This document shows, piece after piece, positions 38,161 to 50,816 of a DNA stretch of 50,915 bases. This DNA is from Chloroflexota bacterium (GTDB lineage Bacteria; Chloroflexota; Anaerolineae; Anaerolineales; UBA11858). Location: positions 1-50,915 of the forward strand of contig VGOC01000015.1 of NCBI GenBank assembly GCA_016865865.1. The letters are read 5' to 3'. Each line of letters opens with the position of its first letter. Within the stretch, counting starts at the first letter, position 1. A program made the position numbers and the translations under genes. The notes beneath the pieces were generated by a model. It ran no database searches. It was not told the origin of the DNA and worked only from the letters and a program-made list of their open reading frames with translations.

Positions 38161-39345
38161 TCAGGCGCCGCCAGCCCCATAGAATTCTGGATCTACAGGG
38201 GTTTCGCCGGAGGGATCCCAGACGTAGACCCAATCCCCAAGATTCGCCCATTCGAAGAGCCAATGTGCGTCGCCGATGGAGAGATTGACGCAGCCGTGCG
38301 ATTGGGGGAATCCCAGGTTCGCGCGCCAGTACGCTCCGTGCAGGGCGCGCGCCTGATCGAAGTACATCGTCCAGGGGACATCTTCGAGATAGTAGGCGTC
38401 TGAGCGATCGAGTTCGAATGCGCCGCGCATGGGCGTGCTTTCGAGTTTCTCGTAGATTTGAAACAGGCCGGGGCGGGACCAGAAGGGCTCGAGGCCGCTG
38501 GCGACCAGAGTAGCGAAAACCAGTTCGTCCCCATCGTAGACAGCCATGGTTTGTTCGAAGAGGTTGATTTCGATCCACCGGTCGCCGGATACGCCCTGGG
38601 GCGGGGTGGTGTTGGGAATCACCCGGGCGATGACATTTTGGGGCACCCATTCATCGGGGCCGATCATATACCACTCGGCGCCATCGGCTTCGGCGGTGTC
38701 GTAGACCCAGACCAGTTCATGATTCTGATAGGTGATTCCTGTATAATCTTTTGCTTGATTCCCCGGAGTTCGTTTGGCCTCGACGTAGCCGCTGGTTTGA
38801 CTCAGATAACTCAACACCCAACCGAAGGGCCGCGGAGGCGTTTGGGTGAAGGCCAAACCCTGGAACCTGGGCGGTGTGACGCGGCTGACATCGAAGGCCG
38901 TCATCCAGTTGCCGGTTTCGATTTCGTAATAGCGCGCCCCGTCAATGACGGTGTCCTCGTAGTAGGATACAAAGCTGAAGGGAGAATCGATCCGGCGGAT
39001 GGCGTTTTTATCTTTGCCTTCGATGGCTTGTTCCAAAGAACCGTAGACCGGCGCTCGATCGGTGCGCACCTGGGCGTATTGATATTCGATATAGGTTAAG
39101 GCGAAATCTGGGTATTGAATTGGAAAAGGTTCGGCAGGCAGCGTAATGCCCGTCTGGGCCAGGCGCGTCAAATATTGAGCCGGCCCCGAAGCCAGGCAGT
39201 CGCTGACCGTGTTGATATAAGCTCCTGGTAGGCAGATCACTGCGCCGTCATCGGATTTCGTATTATCAGAAGCGAAGACGGGATGCGCGATGATCAAGAG
39301 CGCGACGATCATAATGAAAATAACCAGGCGAGGTTTCTTTATCAT
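38161..39345 (-). CDS. secreted L,D-transpeptidase (YkuD family)
   Basis: 394 residues. An N-terminal hydrophobic signal (LVIFIMIVALLIIAHPVFA) is followed by a middle region with SH3-like repeats (APVYGSLEQA, TPPRPFGWVLSYLSQTSGY, EWYMIGPDEWVPQNV). The YkuD catalytic domain begins WIEINLFEQTMAVYDGDELV and contains the catalytic His/Cys in FPQSHGCVNLS. It forms 3-3 peptidoglycan cross-links or attaches proteins to the wall. I place the start at ATG 39345; a TTG two codons earlier is possible, and no clear ribosome site is seen for either. The 229-base gap to the next gene holds nothing I recognise. Confidence 0.9.
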   Translation of the reverse strand: MIKKPRLVIFIMIVALLIIAHPVFASDNTKSDDGAVICLPGAYINTVSDCLASGPAQYLTRLAQTGITLPAEPFPIQYPDFALTYIEYQYAQVRTDRAPVYGSLEQAIEGKDKNAIRRIDSPFSFVSYYEDTVIDGARYYEIETGNWMTAFDVSRVTPPRFQGLAFTQTPPRPFGWVLSYLSQTSGYVEAKRTPGNQAKDYTGITYQNHELVWVYDTAEADGAEWYMIGPDEWVPQNVIARVIPNTTPPQGVSGDRWIEINLFEQTMAVYDGDELVFATLVASGLEPFWSRPGLFQIYEKLESTPMRGAFELDRSDAYYLEDVPWTMYFDQARALHGAYWRANLGFPQSHGCVNLSIGDAHWLFEWANLGDWVYVWDPSGETPVDPEFYGAGGA

Positions 39346-39574
39346 AATCAACGGGTTGGCTGGAGTGCCGGAGAACGCCGACTACCCCCGACGCTCCTGG
39401 CGAAATGAGATGATCTCCAATTGTGCCAACCAACTCCACCAAAAAGTCGCGTACATGGCGTGGTCAGCGTGTGTGTATGGGCAAAAGGGAGCATCACGCC
39501 GTAGATTCTTATCTTACCTCATTTCCCCCGTCCCTGCAACACACCGACCATCCCCATGTGATTTTCTTACCTGT

Positions 39575-40315
39575 TCACGGGTTAGTCCCTGATTGAAGAT
39601 GTAAGGCGGCAGCCTGGTCTATCAGCCAGCGCAGCCGGCCTCGAGTGGGACGGATCGCCTGGGCGGGCAGGACCTCAGGCTGATACGGCCCCACCAGCAC
39701 CTGCCACAGACGTCGGGCTTTGCGCTCGCCGGATACCAGAAAGATGACGTTCTGGGCGGCATTGATCAGCCGGGGGGTGAAGGTGACGCGCCAGGCTTCG
39801 AGCTTCTCGACGAAGCAGGCCGTCACCAGGAGGGCATCTTCGTGGACGGCCATTGTTCTGGGGAAAATGGCGGCGGTGTGGCCATCATCTCCCATGCTCA
39901 ATAAGATCAAGTCGAAGCTGGTCGGACGTGGGTGGAAGAATTGATGGATGGTATTTTCGTACGCCTGGGCGGCGTCCTGCGGCCAGGCCTCGCCTGAAAC
40001 GCGATGGATATTCGCTCTGGGGATCGCCAGGTATTTGAGCATCGTTTCGTACGCCATGCGGTAGTTGCTGTCCTCGTGGCCGGGGGGCGCCGCCCATTCA
40101 TCGCCCCAAAATACGTGCACCCGTTCCCAGTCCACTTTCTGGGCGTATTCGATGGTGGCGAGAAGTTCGTATGTAGCGCGCGGCGTGGAACCGCCTGCCA
40201 GAGCCACCGAGAAGCGACCGTGACTTGAGATGGCCTCCTGCGCCAGCGCCGCAAAGTGATCCGCAGCGGCGTGGGCCAGTTCATCGGGCGTGGGATAGGT
40301 CTGGATGATCGCCAT
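39575..40315 (-). CDS. pgl: 6-phosphogluconolactonase
   Basis: 246 residues of the SOL/DevB-type lactonase, related to glucosamine-6-phosphate isomerase: VALAGGSTPRATYELLA, VHVFWGDEWAAPPGHEDSNY, FDLILLSMGDDGHTAAIFP, then RVTFTPRLINAAQNVIFLVSG. It hydrolyses 6-phosphogluconolactone in the oxidative pentose phosphate pathway. No zwf or gnd gene is present here. It begins 9 bases after the glpC stop. A TATAAT on the minus strand (40324-40329) lies 8 bases before the ATG, so it may also have its own nearly leaderless transcript. Confidence 0.9.
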   Translation of the reverse strand: MAIIQTYPTPDELAHAAADHFAALAQEAISSHGRFSVALAGGSTPRATYELLATIEYAQKVDWERVHVFWGDEWAAPPGHEDSNYRMAYETMLKYLAIPRANIHRVSGEAWPQDAAQAYENTIHQFFHPRPTSFDLILLSMGDDGHTAAIFPRTMAVHEDALLVTACFVEKLEAWRVTFTPRLINAAQNVIFLVSGERKARRLWQVLVGPYQPEVLPAQAIRPTRGRLRWLIDQAAALHLQSGTNP

Positions 40316-40324
40316 GGAGGTGAA

Positions 40325-41679
40325 TTATACCTTCAACGAAAGTTGGTGATGGAGCACTTCGGCCAGCGCGCCCTCAGGCTCGAAACCATACGCGGCAGCT
40401 AATAACTCCACCGGGTGGATGCTGGGCATCCCCGTGCCATGGGTGATCTGCCAGCGGCAGGTCTCGCTGTCGCATACCGCCATAGGCCCGCCGACATCTA
40501 GCACGAAATCGAAGAGCGGCTGCCCCACGGCCATGCTGATCTCGTATTTTTCCTTTTTGTAGCCATACGTTCCGGCGATGCCGCAGCAATCGGCGTGGCT
40601 CTCGACGATTTGTAGCTCTGGAATCAGGCGCATGATCTCGAGGGCCGGGCTGCCGATGCGGTGGGCGCGGTACTGGCAGGGTTGGTGATACCCCAGTCGC
40701 AGCGGAATCGGACTGAGATTCTCAGTAACCAATTTACCAATATCCAATAACTGTAATAAGAATTCATGGAAATCATAGGTGTGCTCTGCTACCAAACGCG
40801 TATCCTCATCGTGCATGTCGAGCAGCTCGGGGGCTTCTTCCTTGAGGGTGAGGGTGCAGCTTGTAGACGTACCGGTGATGGGGATTCCCCGCCGCGCGTA
40901 GGGCGCTAAACTGCGCACATTGTTCTCATGATAACGCCGGGCAGCTTGGAATTCGCCGTTGGAGAGAAGCGGTAACCCGCAGCAGTTTTGGGGCGGGATG
41001 ATGACCTCGAAGCCGTTGGCCTCCAGAATATGGATGGCAGCGCGCCCGACGTGGGGCTCGTAATATTCAGTGGCGCAGCCGTGGAAGAAAACAACATGGG
41101 ACGCGGATGAACGAGGATGAACGCGGATTTTGTTTTTTGGGTGCTGTCTAGAAACCAGGTTTCTTCGAGAAACCGGCTTTCTGGTTTCTCTCCACCATCG
41201 CGAAAACCTTTGAGGTGCGAAAGGTGGAAAATATGCATCTTTGGCGATGCTCAGTGTCGATTCGGTGATGCCCCGGATAATGGAGTTACTCAGCAGGATA
41301 TTCGCTATGGGCGCAATCGGTTGTGCGAGATTCCCTAACAGTTCCGTGCGGGCGATCAGGTTGTTGCGCAGGCGCTGCACGAAGGGGACTTTTCCACTAG
41401 CGACAATATCACGCCGGGCGCGGGCATTCATCTCGGCGATCTTGACCCCATTCGGGCAGACCATATTGCAGACCCGGCATCCGCTGCAAAAATCCACTGA
41501 TCGATCGGGGGAGGGCTGCCTGGCTCCCCGGAAGCGTCCTGCCTGTGGCCCAGCGTATTTCGGCCCGGGGAAACGGTCTTCGACGGCGACCACCGGGCAG
41601 GCTGAGACGCAGATGTTGCATTTGATGCACTGATCGAGGGTGAGTTCTGGTATGCGTGGGGAGGGGTGAGAGGGGGAAG

Positions 41680-41683
<4 letters not shown>
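40325..41683 (-). CDS. glpC: anaerobic glycerol-3-phosphate dehydrogenase subunit C
   Basis: 452 residues. Two [4Fe-4S] sites lie at the N-terminus (CIKCNICVSACP and CSGCRVCNMVCP). Two CCG domains follow, with FHGC...NCCGLPLL and GYHQPCQYR...ADCCGIAGTYG, as in GlpC/HdrD proteins that pass electrons from GlpAB to menaquinone. The start overlaps the GlpAB stop (ATGA). Residues ~160-193, between the ferredoxin part and the first CCG domain, are encoded by two dispersed repeats (41103-41204) that stay in frame. The repeat sits in a loop and probably does not kill the protein. Confidence 0.93.
41103..41204. repeat. two dispersed repeats embedded in frame in glpC
   Basis: 41103-41130 is ACGCGGATGAACGAGGATGA and onward, a unit of the type also found inverted at 50817-50903. 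41148-41190 is AGAAACCAGGTTTCTTCGAG and onward, homologous to the hairpin at 8836-8868. Both lie in the spacer between the ferredoxin and CCG parts of GlpC and contain no stop in the gene's frame. Confidence 0.7.
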
Positions 41684-44739
<3,056 letters not shown>

Positions 44740-44760
44740 GATAATGGCCTCGCACCTTAG

Positions 44761-44766
44761 TATAAT
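44761..44766 (+). promoter_or_regulatory. nadC: -10 element upstream of nadC
   Basis: TATAAT in the 82-base gap between the divergent glpAB and nadC genes, 55 bases before the nadC ATG. AACCGCAAACAGCCCCTGGC, ending in GGTTTGC, follows as a short imperfect inverted repeat (AACCGC/GCGGTT) and may be an operator. Confidence 0.5.
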
Positions 44767-44821
44767 TGACACAGGATCAAACCGCAAACAGCCCCTGGCG
44801 GTTTGCCTGAGGATGTGAACC

Positions 44822-45766
44822 ATGTCTGGATCGAATCACGAACGTTTTGCACTCGATGAGCGTTTAGCGCTTGTTAGTCGGTCGCTCCCCGAGGACTTGC
44901 AACAGGCTGCTGTCTTGAAGTTATTCCAATTGAGCCTCGAGGAAGACTTATTGCCTCCTTCAGATACTGTGCGGGGTGAGGGGCGATTGACAGAAGGCGA
45001 CATCACCAGCACTGCTACCATCGAGCCGGATTGCGTTCTCGAGGGCAGGATCACTGCAAAGGCTTGCGGCGTGGTCGCGGGATTGCCGGCGGCGGGGGCA
45101 ATTTTTACGCTTGTTGATCCAACCATTACCTTCGAAGCCCGGATACCCGATGGCGCGGCGGTAGAGGCCGGGGAACTTCTGGCGACTGTCGTCGGTTCGG
45201 GCGTATCGCTATTGGCAGCAGAAAGGGCGGCATTGAATTTCTTGGGCCGCATGTCTGGAGTCTCGACGCTGACACGGAAGTATGTCGAAGCGGTTGCCGG
45301 AACGAAGGCGGTGATCCTGGATACGCGCAAGACAGCCCCCGGCTGGCGCGCCCTCGATAAGTATGCCGTGCGCATGGGCGGCGGTCGGAATCATCGGCTG
45401 GGGCTGTATGATATGGCGCTGATCAAAGACAATCATATTGACGGTGCGGGGAGCATCTCCGCTGCGGTGAAACGGGTGCGCGGCAAATTCGGCAACTGCT
45501 ACCCCATCGAGGTCGAAGTGAAAGATTTGGCGGAACTCGAAGAGGCCCTGGCCTTGCTGCCGGATCGCATCATGCTCGATAATATGTCCCTGGAAACTAT
45601 GCGTCGGGCTGTCGAAGTCTCGGGCGGGCGAGCGCCGCTGGAGGCCTCAGGCAACGTCTCGCTGGAGACGGTGCGGGCGATTGCCGAAACCGGCGTTGAT
45701 TTCATCTCGGTCGGCGCACTGACGCATTCGGCGACGGCCTTGGATGTGAGTATGCGGCTGAAATGA
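44822..45766 (+). CDS. nadC: nicotinate-nucleotide diphosphorylase (quinolinate phosphoribosyltransferase)
   Basis: 314 residues. An N-terminal domain (LFQLSLEEDLLPPSDTVRGE, EGDITSTATI) is followed by the barrel with ERAALNFLGRMSGVSTLTRK, the quinolinate/PRPP-binding RKTAPGWRALDKYAVRMGGG and LYDMALIKDNHI, then DRIMLDNMS and FISVGALTHSATALDVS. It converts quinolinate and PRPP into nicotinate mononucleotide in NAD synthesis. The N-terminal ~20 residues are longer than usual. It is first in the order nadC-nadA-nadB. The gap to nadA (73 bases) is filled by dispersed repeats. Confidence 0.95.
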   Translation: MSGSNHERFALDERLALVSRSLPEDLQQAAVLKLFQLSLEEDLLPPSDTVRGEGRLTEGDITSTATIEPDCVLEGRITAKACGVVAGLPAAGAIFTLVDPTITFEARIPDGAAVEAGELLATVVGSGVSLLAAERAALNFLGRMSGVSTLTRKYVEAVAGTKAVILDTRKTAPGWRALDKYAVRMGGGRNHRLGLYDMALIKDNHIDGAGSISAAVKRVRGKFGNCYPIEVEVKDLAELEEALALLPDRIMLDNMSLETMRRAVEVSGGRAPLEASGNVSLETVRAIAETGVDFISVGALTHSATALDVSMRLK

Positions 45767-45767
45767 C

Positions 45768-45815
45768 CGCCGACCGCTGACCGCGGCTTGCCCTGAGCCC
45801 GCCGAAGGGTCCGTC
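45768..45815. repeat. dispersed repeats between nadC and nadA
   Basis: CGACCGCTGACCGCGGC followed by TTGCCCTGAGCCCGCCGAAG, i.e. one unit of the GACCGCGGAC type and one of the CTTCGxxTTCGCTCAGGG type (on the minus strand), joined head to tail. The same two types recur in the glp genes. Confidence 0.65.
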
Positions 45816-45839
45816 GTCAATAAACTTGCTGGAGAAAAT

Positions 45840-46871
45840 ATGTCTTACGAAACCTTTTTGAATGAAATGCTCGTTAAACTCAAGCATGTGGTGCCTGAGC
45901 CTGAAATTTATATCAAAGCCGAGATTGCCTACGAGATCAACCGCCTGAAGGCCGAGAGGAACGCCGTCATCCTCGGGCACAACTATATGGAGCCAGCGCT
46001 GTATCACTCGATCCCTGATTATGTGGGCGATTCATTGGGGCTGAGCCGCATCGCCGCGCAGACCGACAAAGATATCATTGTCTTCTGCGGGGTGCGCTTC
46101 ATGGCCGAGACAGCCAAGATCCTCAACCCGGAGAAGACCGTGCTGCTGCCCGCTCAAAAGGCAGGCTGCTCCCTGGCGGCCAGCATCACCGCTGAGGACG
46201 TCCGCAGCCTCCGTGCTCGATTTCCAGGAGTCCCGGTCGTTACGTATGTCAATACGTATGCGGATGTCAAAGCCGAGAGCGATGTCTGCTGCACCTCCAG
46301 TAACGCGGCCGCTGTGGTCGAGTCGATGAATTCGGAGGCGGTCATCTTCTTGCCCGATGAGTATCTCGCCCGCAATGTCGCTCAGCAAACAGGAAAGCAT
46401 ATCATCTTCCCCTCGCGCCAGAAAGCGGAGGGAGAAACCGATTTGGATTACCAATTGATCGGCTGGCACGGACGCTGCGAAGTCCACGAGCAGTTCACGA
46501 TCAGGGATATCGAGGATATCCGGGCGCAGTATCCCGACGTGATCATCCTGGCGCACCTGGAGTGCAGCCCTGAGGTAGTGGCGGCTTCGGATTTTTCGGC
46601 CAGCACCACGGCCATGATCCACTATGTCGAGCAGAGCGACGCGCCGCTCTATCTACTCCTGACCGAATGCGCCATGGGCGACAATATTGCCGCGGCCAAC
46701 CCCCACAAAGAGATGCTGCGCCTGTGCCGGGTGCGCTGTCCGCACATGAACGAGATCACGCTGGAAGATACATTGGCCGCGCTGCAGAAGACACAGTATG
46801 TGATCGAAGTGCCGGAGGATATTCGGGTGCGCGCTGCACGAGCGGTCGAGCGCATGATCGCGATAGGTTGA
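45840..46871 (+). CDS. nadA: quinolinate synthase
   Basis: 343 residues, oxygen-sensitive [4Fe-4S] enzyme condensing iminoaspartate with dihydroxyacetone phosphate to quinolinate. Seen: NAVILGHNYMEP, VGDSLGLSRIA, the Cys in IVFCGVRFMAETAKIL, CTSSNAA, LAHLECSPEV, and LLTECAMGDNIAAANP. These supply the three cluster cysteines and the substrate-binding His and Ser residues. The short form without the C-terminal extension is typical of Chloroflexi and cyanobacteria-like NadA. Its TGA overlaps the nadB ATG by one base. Confidence 0.96.
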   Translation: MSYETFLNEMLVKLKHVVPEPEIYIKAEIAYEINRLKAERNAVILGHNYMEPALYHSIPDYVGDSLGLSRIAAQTDKDIIVFCGVRFMAETAKILNPEKTVLLPAQKAGCSLAASITAEDVRSLRARFPGVPVVTYVNTYADVKAESDVCCTSSNAAAVVESMNSEAVIFLPDEYLARNVAQQTGKHIIFPSRQKAEGETDLDYQLIGWHGRCEVHEQFTIRDIEDIRAQYPDVIILAHLECSPEVVAASDFSASTTAMIHYVEQSDAPLYLLLTECAMGDNIAAANPHKEMLRLCRVRCPHMNEITLEDTLAALQKTQYVIEVPEDIRVRAARAVERMIAIG

Positions 46872-48460
46872 TGAAAACAAGCGTTCCCTCCACCCTCCAA
46901 ACCGACACCCTGATCATCGGCAGCGGGATCGCAGGGGTGTCGGCGGCTTTACGCCTGGCCTCTGACAGCCAGCGCCGGATCACCGTGATCACCCGCGCCA
47001 GGGAACCGGCCGAATCGAACTCGCAGTATGCGCAGGGAGGCGTCGTCGGCCGCGGCGCAGATGACGCCCCTGAGTTGTTGGTGGAAGATATCTTGCGAGC
47101 AGGCGACAGCGTGTGTCATCGCCCGGCGGTGGAAGTGCTGGCTACGGAAGGCCCCGATCTGCTCCTCGAGGTGCTCGTTGATCGGGCTGGCGTGGCGTTC
47201 GACCGGGACGAGGCCGGAAGCCTGATCTACGGGTTGGAGGCCGCCCACTCCAAACGTCGAATCTTGCACGTTGGGGATATGACCGGCCGCGCCATCATGC
47301 GCGGCCTCCTCCAGGAACTCGCCAAACAACCCAATGTCGAAATCATCACCGGGCAGACCGCGGTTGACCTGTTGACCTTTCCCCATCATGCTCTGGATCC
47401 TTTATCTGTCTATCGCCCGGAGGTCTGTCATGGGGTGTATGTCTTCGATCAGGAAACGCGCCAGGTGAGGACGATCCTGGCGAAGTCCACGATCCTGGCG
47501 ACTGGGGGGTTGGGTCAGATTTATATGAATACCAGCAATCCCCCGGGAGCGCGGGGGGATGGTCTGGCGATGGCCTATCGCGCGGGGGCGAGGGTGGCCA
47601 ACGCCGAATATATTCAATTCCACCCTACGGTTTTACACATGCCCGAGGCGACGAAATTCCTCATCAGCGAGGCGGTGCGCGGCGAGGGAGGTGTGTTGCT
47701 GACCCCCGAGGGAGAGCCTTTCATGGCGCGCTACGATCCCCAGTGGAAGGACCTGGCCCCGCGCGATGTGGTAGCCCGCGCCATCTATTGGGAGATGCTG
47801 GAGAATGGTTACCCCTACGTGCTGCTGGATATTGCCTCCCACATGCAGGCCGACGCCATCCGGGGACGTTTCCCCCAGATTCACGCCCGCTGTCTGGCGT
47901 TGGATATTGACATCACCGAGCGGCCTATCCCTGTTGTCCCGGCAGCGCATTATTTTTGTGGGGGGGTACTGGTGGATACCTGGGGGCGGACTTCGATCCC
48001 TGGGCTGTACGCCGTGGGCGAAGTCTCTTGCACCGGCGTGCATGGCGCGAACCGTCTGGCCAGTACATCCTTACTGGAGGGTCTGGTGTGGGGCGACCGC
48101 GCGGCGCGTCATATTCGCGAGCAGCCCTCGGGAGAGGCGGTTCGTGATAACGAAGTCCCCCCCTGGGATGATTCCAATTTGATCTACGATACCGACCCGA
48201 CGCTGATGCAGGGCGACATGCAGACCATTCGCAATATCATGTGGCACTATGTGGGTTTGGTGCGGAGTGAATATCGGTTGAACCGGGCGATGCGAGAGCT
48301 GCGTCATCTCTGTCTGGAGATCGAAGATTTCTATCGGAAAACCCGCCTATCCGATGGATTGATTGGCCTGCGCAACAGCGTCCAGGCAGCGATGATCGTG
48401 GCGGGCGCTGCCAGGATGAATCTGGTGAGCAGGGGGAGTCATTATCGGGAGGATAATTAA
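46871..48460 (+). CDS. nadB: L-aspartate oxidase
   Basis: 529 residues from ATG 46871. FAD motif TLIIGSGIAGVSAALRLAS, SNSQYAQGGVVG, GGLGQIYMNTSNPPGARGDG, EYIQFHPTVLH with the catalytic region, ISEAVRGEGGVLL, and SCTGVHGANRLASTSLLEGL. The C-terminal helical domain (MWHYVGLVRSEYRLNRAMRE) completes the family's length. It oxidises L-aspartate to iminoaspartate for NadA. An upstream in-frame start inside nadA (46667) is rejected because the FAD motif must be near the N-terminus and the one-base overlap with nadA is natural. Confidence 0.96.
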   Translation: MKTSVPSTLQTDTLIIGSGIAGVSAALRLASDSQRRITVITRAREPAESNSQYAQGGVVGRGADDAPELLVEDILRAGDSVCHRPAVEVLATEGPDLLLEVLVDRAGVAFDRDEAGSLIYGLEAAHSKRRILHVGDMTGRAIMRGLLQELAKQPNVEIITGQTAVDLLTFPHHALDPLSVYRPEVCHGVYVFDQETRQVRTILAKSTILATGGLGQIYMNTSNPPGARGDGLAMAYRAGARVANAEYIQFHPTVLHMPEATKFLISEAVRGEGGVLLTPEGEPFMARYDPQWKDLAPRDVVARAIYWEMLENGYPYVLLDIASHMQADAIRGRFPQIHARCLALDIDITERPIPVVPAAHYFCGGVLVDTWGRTSIPGLYAVGEVSCTGVHGANRLASTSLLEGLVWGDRAARHIREQPSGEAVRDNEVPPWDDSNLIYDTDPTLMQGDMQTIRNIMWHYVGLVRSEYRLNRAMRELRHLCLEIEDFYRKTRLSDGLIGLRNSVQAAMIVAGAARMNLVSRGSHYREDN

Positions 48461-48462
48461 CT

Positions 48463-48495
48463 GACCGCGGACGGCAGACCGCGGACCGCCGTCTA
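48463..48495. repeat. GACCGCGGAC-type repeat after nadB
   Basis: GACCGCGGACGGCAGACCGC, then GGACCGCCGTC. Two units in tandem, with GACGGC/GCCGTC able to pair. It lies directly after the nadB stop and resembles 48676-48690 and 49976-50000. Confidence 0.65.
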
Positions 48496-48496
48496 T

Positions 48497-48688
48497 TTAA
48501 AATGGGGGTTCTTCACCAGTCCAATAGAGTTCGCTCTCCTCCCGTATCTTGCGGCCATTGAGCGAGGAGCGAAAGGCTTGCAGCTTGATGAAGAGTTTCT
48601 CGCTGAATTGATAGGCTTCCCGCAGCGGCTGGGGGTCTTTGAGGTAACCGCGTTGGTTGATGAGATGCTGGCAGTCCGCGGTCTGCGG
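48497..48688 (-). pseudogene. orphan coding fragment in frame after glpK
   Basis: An open frame of 63 codons begins right after the glpK stop, in the same frame, with no ATG, GTG or TTG start in its first part. Its first six codons come from the GACCGCGGAC repeat. The remainder (QHLINQRGYLKDPQPLREAY, SEKLFIKLQAFRSSLNGRKI, ESELYWTGEEPPF) reads like a genuine helical protein tail with normal composition. I infer that a repeat insertion removed the start of a small gene, or that this is a remnant of a longer one. I do not recognise the family. Confidence 0.4.
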
Positions 48689-50197
48689 TCATTCTACCCA
48701 ATCAAACGTGCGCGTCACCGCCTTCTTCCACCCGGCATATAATTTAGCGCGTTCCCCCGCATCCATCTTCGGCTGCCAGGTCTTGTCCACCTGCCAGTTG
48801 GCGCGCAGGTCGTCGAGGCTCTTCCAAAATCCTACCGCCAGCCCGGCGGCGTAGGCTGCTCCCAGGGCGGTGGTTTCGGAGACGACCGGGCGCACCACCG
48901 GCACGCCCAGGATGTCGGCCTGGAACTGCATCAACAGCTCGTTAGCGACCATGCCGCCGTCTACTTTCAGGGCTTGCAGTTCGACGCCGGAGTCGGCTTG
49001 CATGGCGTCCAGCGCCTCGCGGGTCTGGTAGGCGGAGGCTTCCAGGGCGGCGCGGGCGATATGCCCCTTGTTGATGTAGCGCGTCATGCCGACGATGGCG
49101 CCGCGCGCGTCCGCACGCCAGTAGGGGGCGAACAGCCCGGAGAAGGCCGGCACGAAGTAGATGCCGCCACTGTCTGCGACGGCGCGGGCCAGGGCTTCGA
49201 CATCGGAGGATTTCTCGATGACGCCCAGGTTGTCGCGCAGCCATTGCACCAGCGCGCCGGTGATGGCTATAGAACCTTCCAGCGCGTAGACGGCCGGCTG
49301 GTCGCCGAATTGGTAGCCGAGCGTGGTCAGCAGTCCGCTCGTCGAGGGGACGATCTCCGAGCCGGTGTTGAGCAGCATGAAGCAGCCCGTGCCGTAGGTA
49401 TTCTTGGCTTCCCCGGCGTCGAAGCAGGTTTGGCCAACGAGGGCGGCTTGCTGGTCGCCCAGGTCGCCGCAGACGGGGATGGCTGCGCCGAAAGGCCCCT
49501 CGGGGTCAGTCATTCCCCAAGTTGCAGGATCACTCGAGGGGACGATGCGGGGCAGCATCCGCCTCGGGATATCGAGAATCTCCAGGATGTCATCATCCCA
49601 ATCCAATGTCGCCAGGTTCATCAACATCGTGCGGCTGGCGTTGGTCACATCGGTGACGTGCGCGCCGGTCAGGTTCCAGATCAGCCAGGTGTCTATATTG
49701 CCGAAGAGGGCCTCGCCGCGCCCGGCGGCCGCGCGCAGGCCGTCCACGTTCTCCAACAGCCATCTGATCTTCGGCCCGGAGAAATAGGTCGCCAGCGGCA
49801 ATCCGGTCAGTGCGCGGAAGCGGTCTTGCCCGCCGCTCGTGCTGAGCGAAGTCGAACCAGCGAGCTCGTCGCAGATGCCTTTGGTGCGGGTGTCCTGCCA
49901 GACGATGGCGTTGTAGTAGGGCTGGCCGGTGCGGGGGTTCCAGACCAGGGTGGTCTCGCGCTGGTTAGTAATTCCGACCGCGGACGGCTGACCGCTGACG
50001 CCGGGTTGCGCAAGAGCTTCGAGTACGACTTCCTGGGTGCGCGCCCAGATTTCGAGGGGGTCGTGTTCCACCCAGCCGGGCTGCGGGTAGATTTGCTGGT
50101 GTTCCTTTTGGGCAACGCTGACGACTCTTCCGTTGTGGTCGAACAGCATACAGCGGGTGCTGGTGGTGCCCTGGTCTATGGCGGCGATGTAAGTCAT
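48689..50197 (-). CDS. glpK: glycerol kinase
   Basis: 502 residues of the FGGY kinase family: [105 protein letters not shown], and [20 protein letters not shown]. It phosphorylates glycerol to glycerol-3-phosphate, the substrate of GlpABC. Two dispersed repeats are read in frame: one gives [10 protein letters not shown] before GITNQRE (49976-50000), and the other gives [15 protein letters not shown] before the FRALTG segment (49835-49857). Both fall in loops, so activity is probably kept. It is convergent with nadB. Confidence 0.95.
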   Translation of the reverse strand: MTYIAAIDQGTTSTRCMLFDHNGRVVSVAQKEHQQIYPQPGWVEHDPLEIWARTQEVVLEALAQPGVSGQPSAVGITNQRETTLVWNPRTGQPYYNAIVWQDTRTKGICDELAGSTSLSTSGGQDRFRALTGLPLATYFSGPKIRWLLENVDGLRAAAGRGEALFGNIDTWLIWNLTGAHVTDVTNASRTMLMNLATLDWDDDILEILDIPRRMLPRIVPSSDPATWGMTDPEGPFGAAIPVCGDLGDQQAALVGQTCFDAGEAKNTYGTGCFMLLNTGSEIVPSTSGLLTTLGYQFGDQPAVYALEGSIAITGALVQWLRDNLGVIEKSSDVEALARAVADSGGIYFVPAFSGLFAPYWRADARGAIVGMTRYINKGHIARAALEASAYQTREALDAMQADSGVELQALKVDGGMVANELLMQFQADILGVPVVRPVVSETTALGAAYAAGLAVGFWKSLDDLRANWQVDKTWQPKMDAGERAKLYAGWKKAVTRTFDWVE

Positions 50198-50207
50198 AGT
50201 TGGCTAA

Positions 50208-50742
50208 TTTCGACTTCGCTCAGTGCAGGCCTGGTGTGCGTCTGGCAAACGCGGGTCTGAAGCGGGAAGGAAAGGCGGTAAGCCGCAAACCGATGTGGCG
50301 ATCCCGTCGAGCAGGTGGCGATGGATAACGATTGAAGGTGTGACAGAAGCGTCCCTTCGCTCCGCTCTGGGCAGGCTGTCATGCAGAACTTGCCAAAGCG
50401 GTTGACAGGCAAGCCCAAACTTGTGTTGAGCTTGTCGAAACAAGGGACTGTGTTCAGGCCATGCAGTACATTGGTGCATGGTAACCACTCAAATGGACAC
50501 CGGCGTACACCTGCACCGACCGCAGGTGCGGTGAAGCACCATCCTAAGGCCACAGAACAAGGGACACCCGGAACGGGGAAACCCGTTACAGCTCTTCTGC
50601 TTCATACAGGAGCAGGCGGCCAGGCCGAATGCTGTGACGGAGTAGAGCCTGCCCTGAACGCAGTGAAGGGATGCCCCAAGAAGCGAATGACCTGGGTAAT
50701 GCCAGGGATAGGCTGACCCTTCGCTTCGCTCTGGGCAGGCAG
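50208..50742. repeat. cluster of CTTCGCTCAGGG-type dispersed repeats
   Basis: At least five units lie in this gene-free stretch: about 50208-50230 (TTCGACTTCGCTCAGTGCAG), 50349-50372 (GTCCCTTCGCTCCGCTCTGG), 50421-50446, 50644-50670 and 50716-50742. Some are inverted relative to others. They interrupt the RNA-like sequence described at 50234 and seem to have inserted into it. Confidence 0.65.
50234..50715 (+). ncRNA. possible 5' part of a group II intron RNA, broken
   Basis: The segment starts GTGTGCGTCTGGC, like the conserved 5' end of bacterial group II introns (GUGYG), and continues with a series of short stems (AAAGGCGGTAAGCCGC, GGTGGCGATGG, ATGCAGTACATTGGTGCAT, ACCGCAGGTGCGGT, AACGGGGAAACCCGTT) as expected for domain I. 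It ends with a short frame, MTWVMPGIG, at a place where the intron protein could start. I find no domain V and no reverse transcriptase nearby. Repeat units interrupt it at three places. It is probably a dead remnant, and the identification is tentative. Confidence 0.35.
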
Positions 50743-50816
50743 TGGGGCGGGTGCTCAGGAAGGCAAGGGCTCTCAAACTGATAAGGCTTTAGAGAGTGTT
50801 TTAAAACTCAAATCGG

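Noticed and set aside
48974..50260. A 428-codon frame on the plus strand opposite glpK
   Set aside because: It is antisense to a clear glycerol kinase. GC-rich codon use produces long shadows of this kind.
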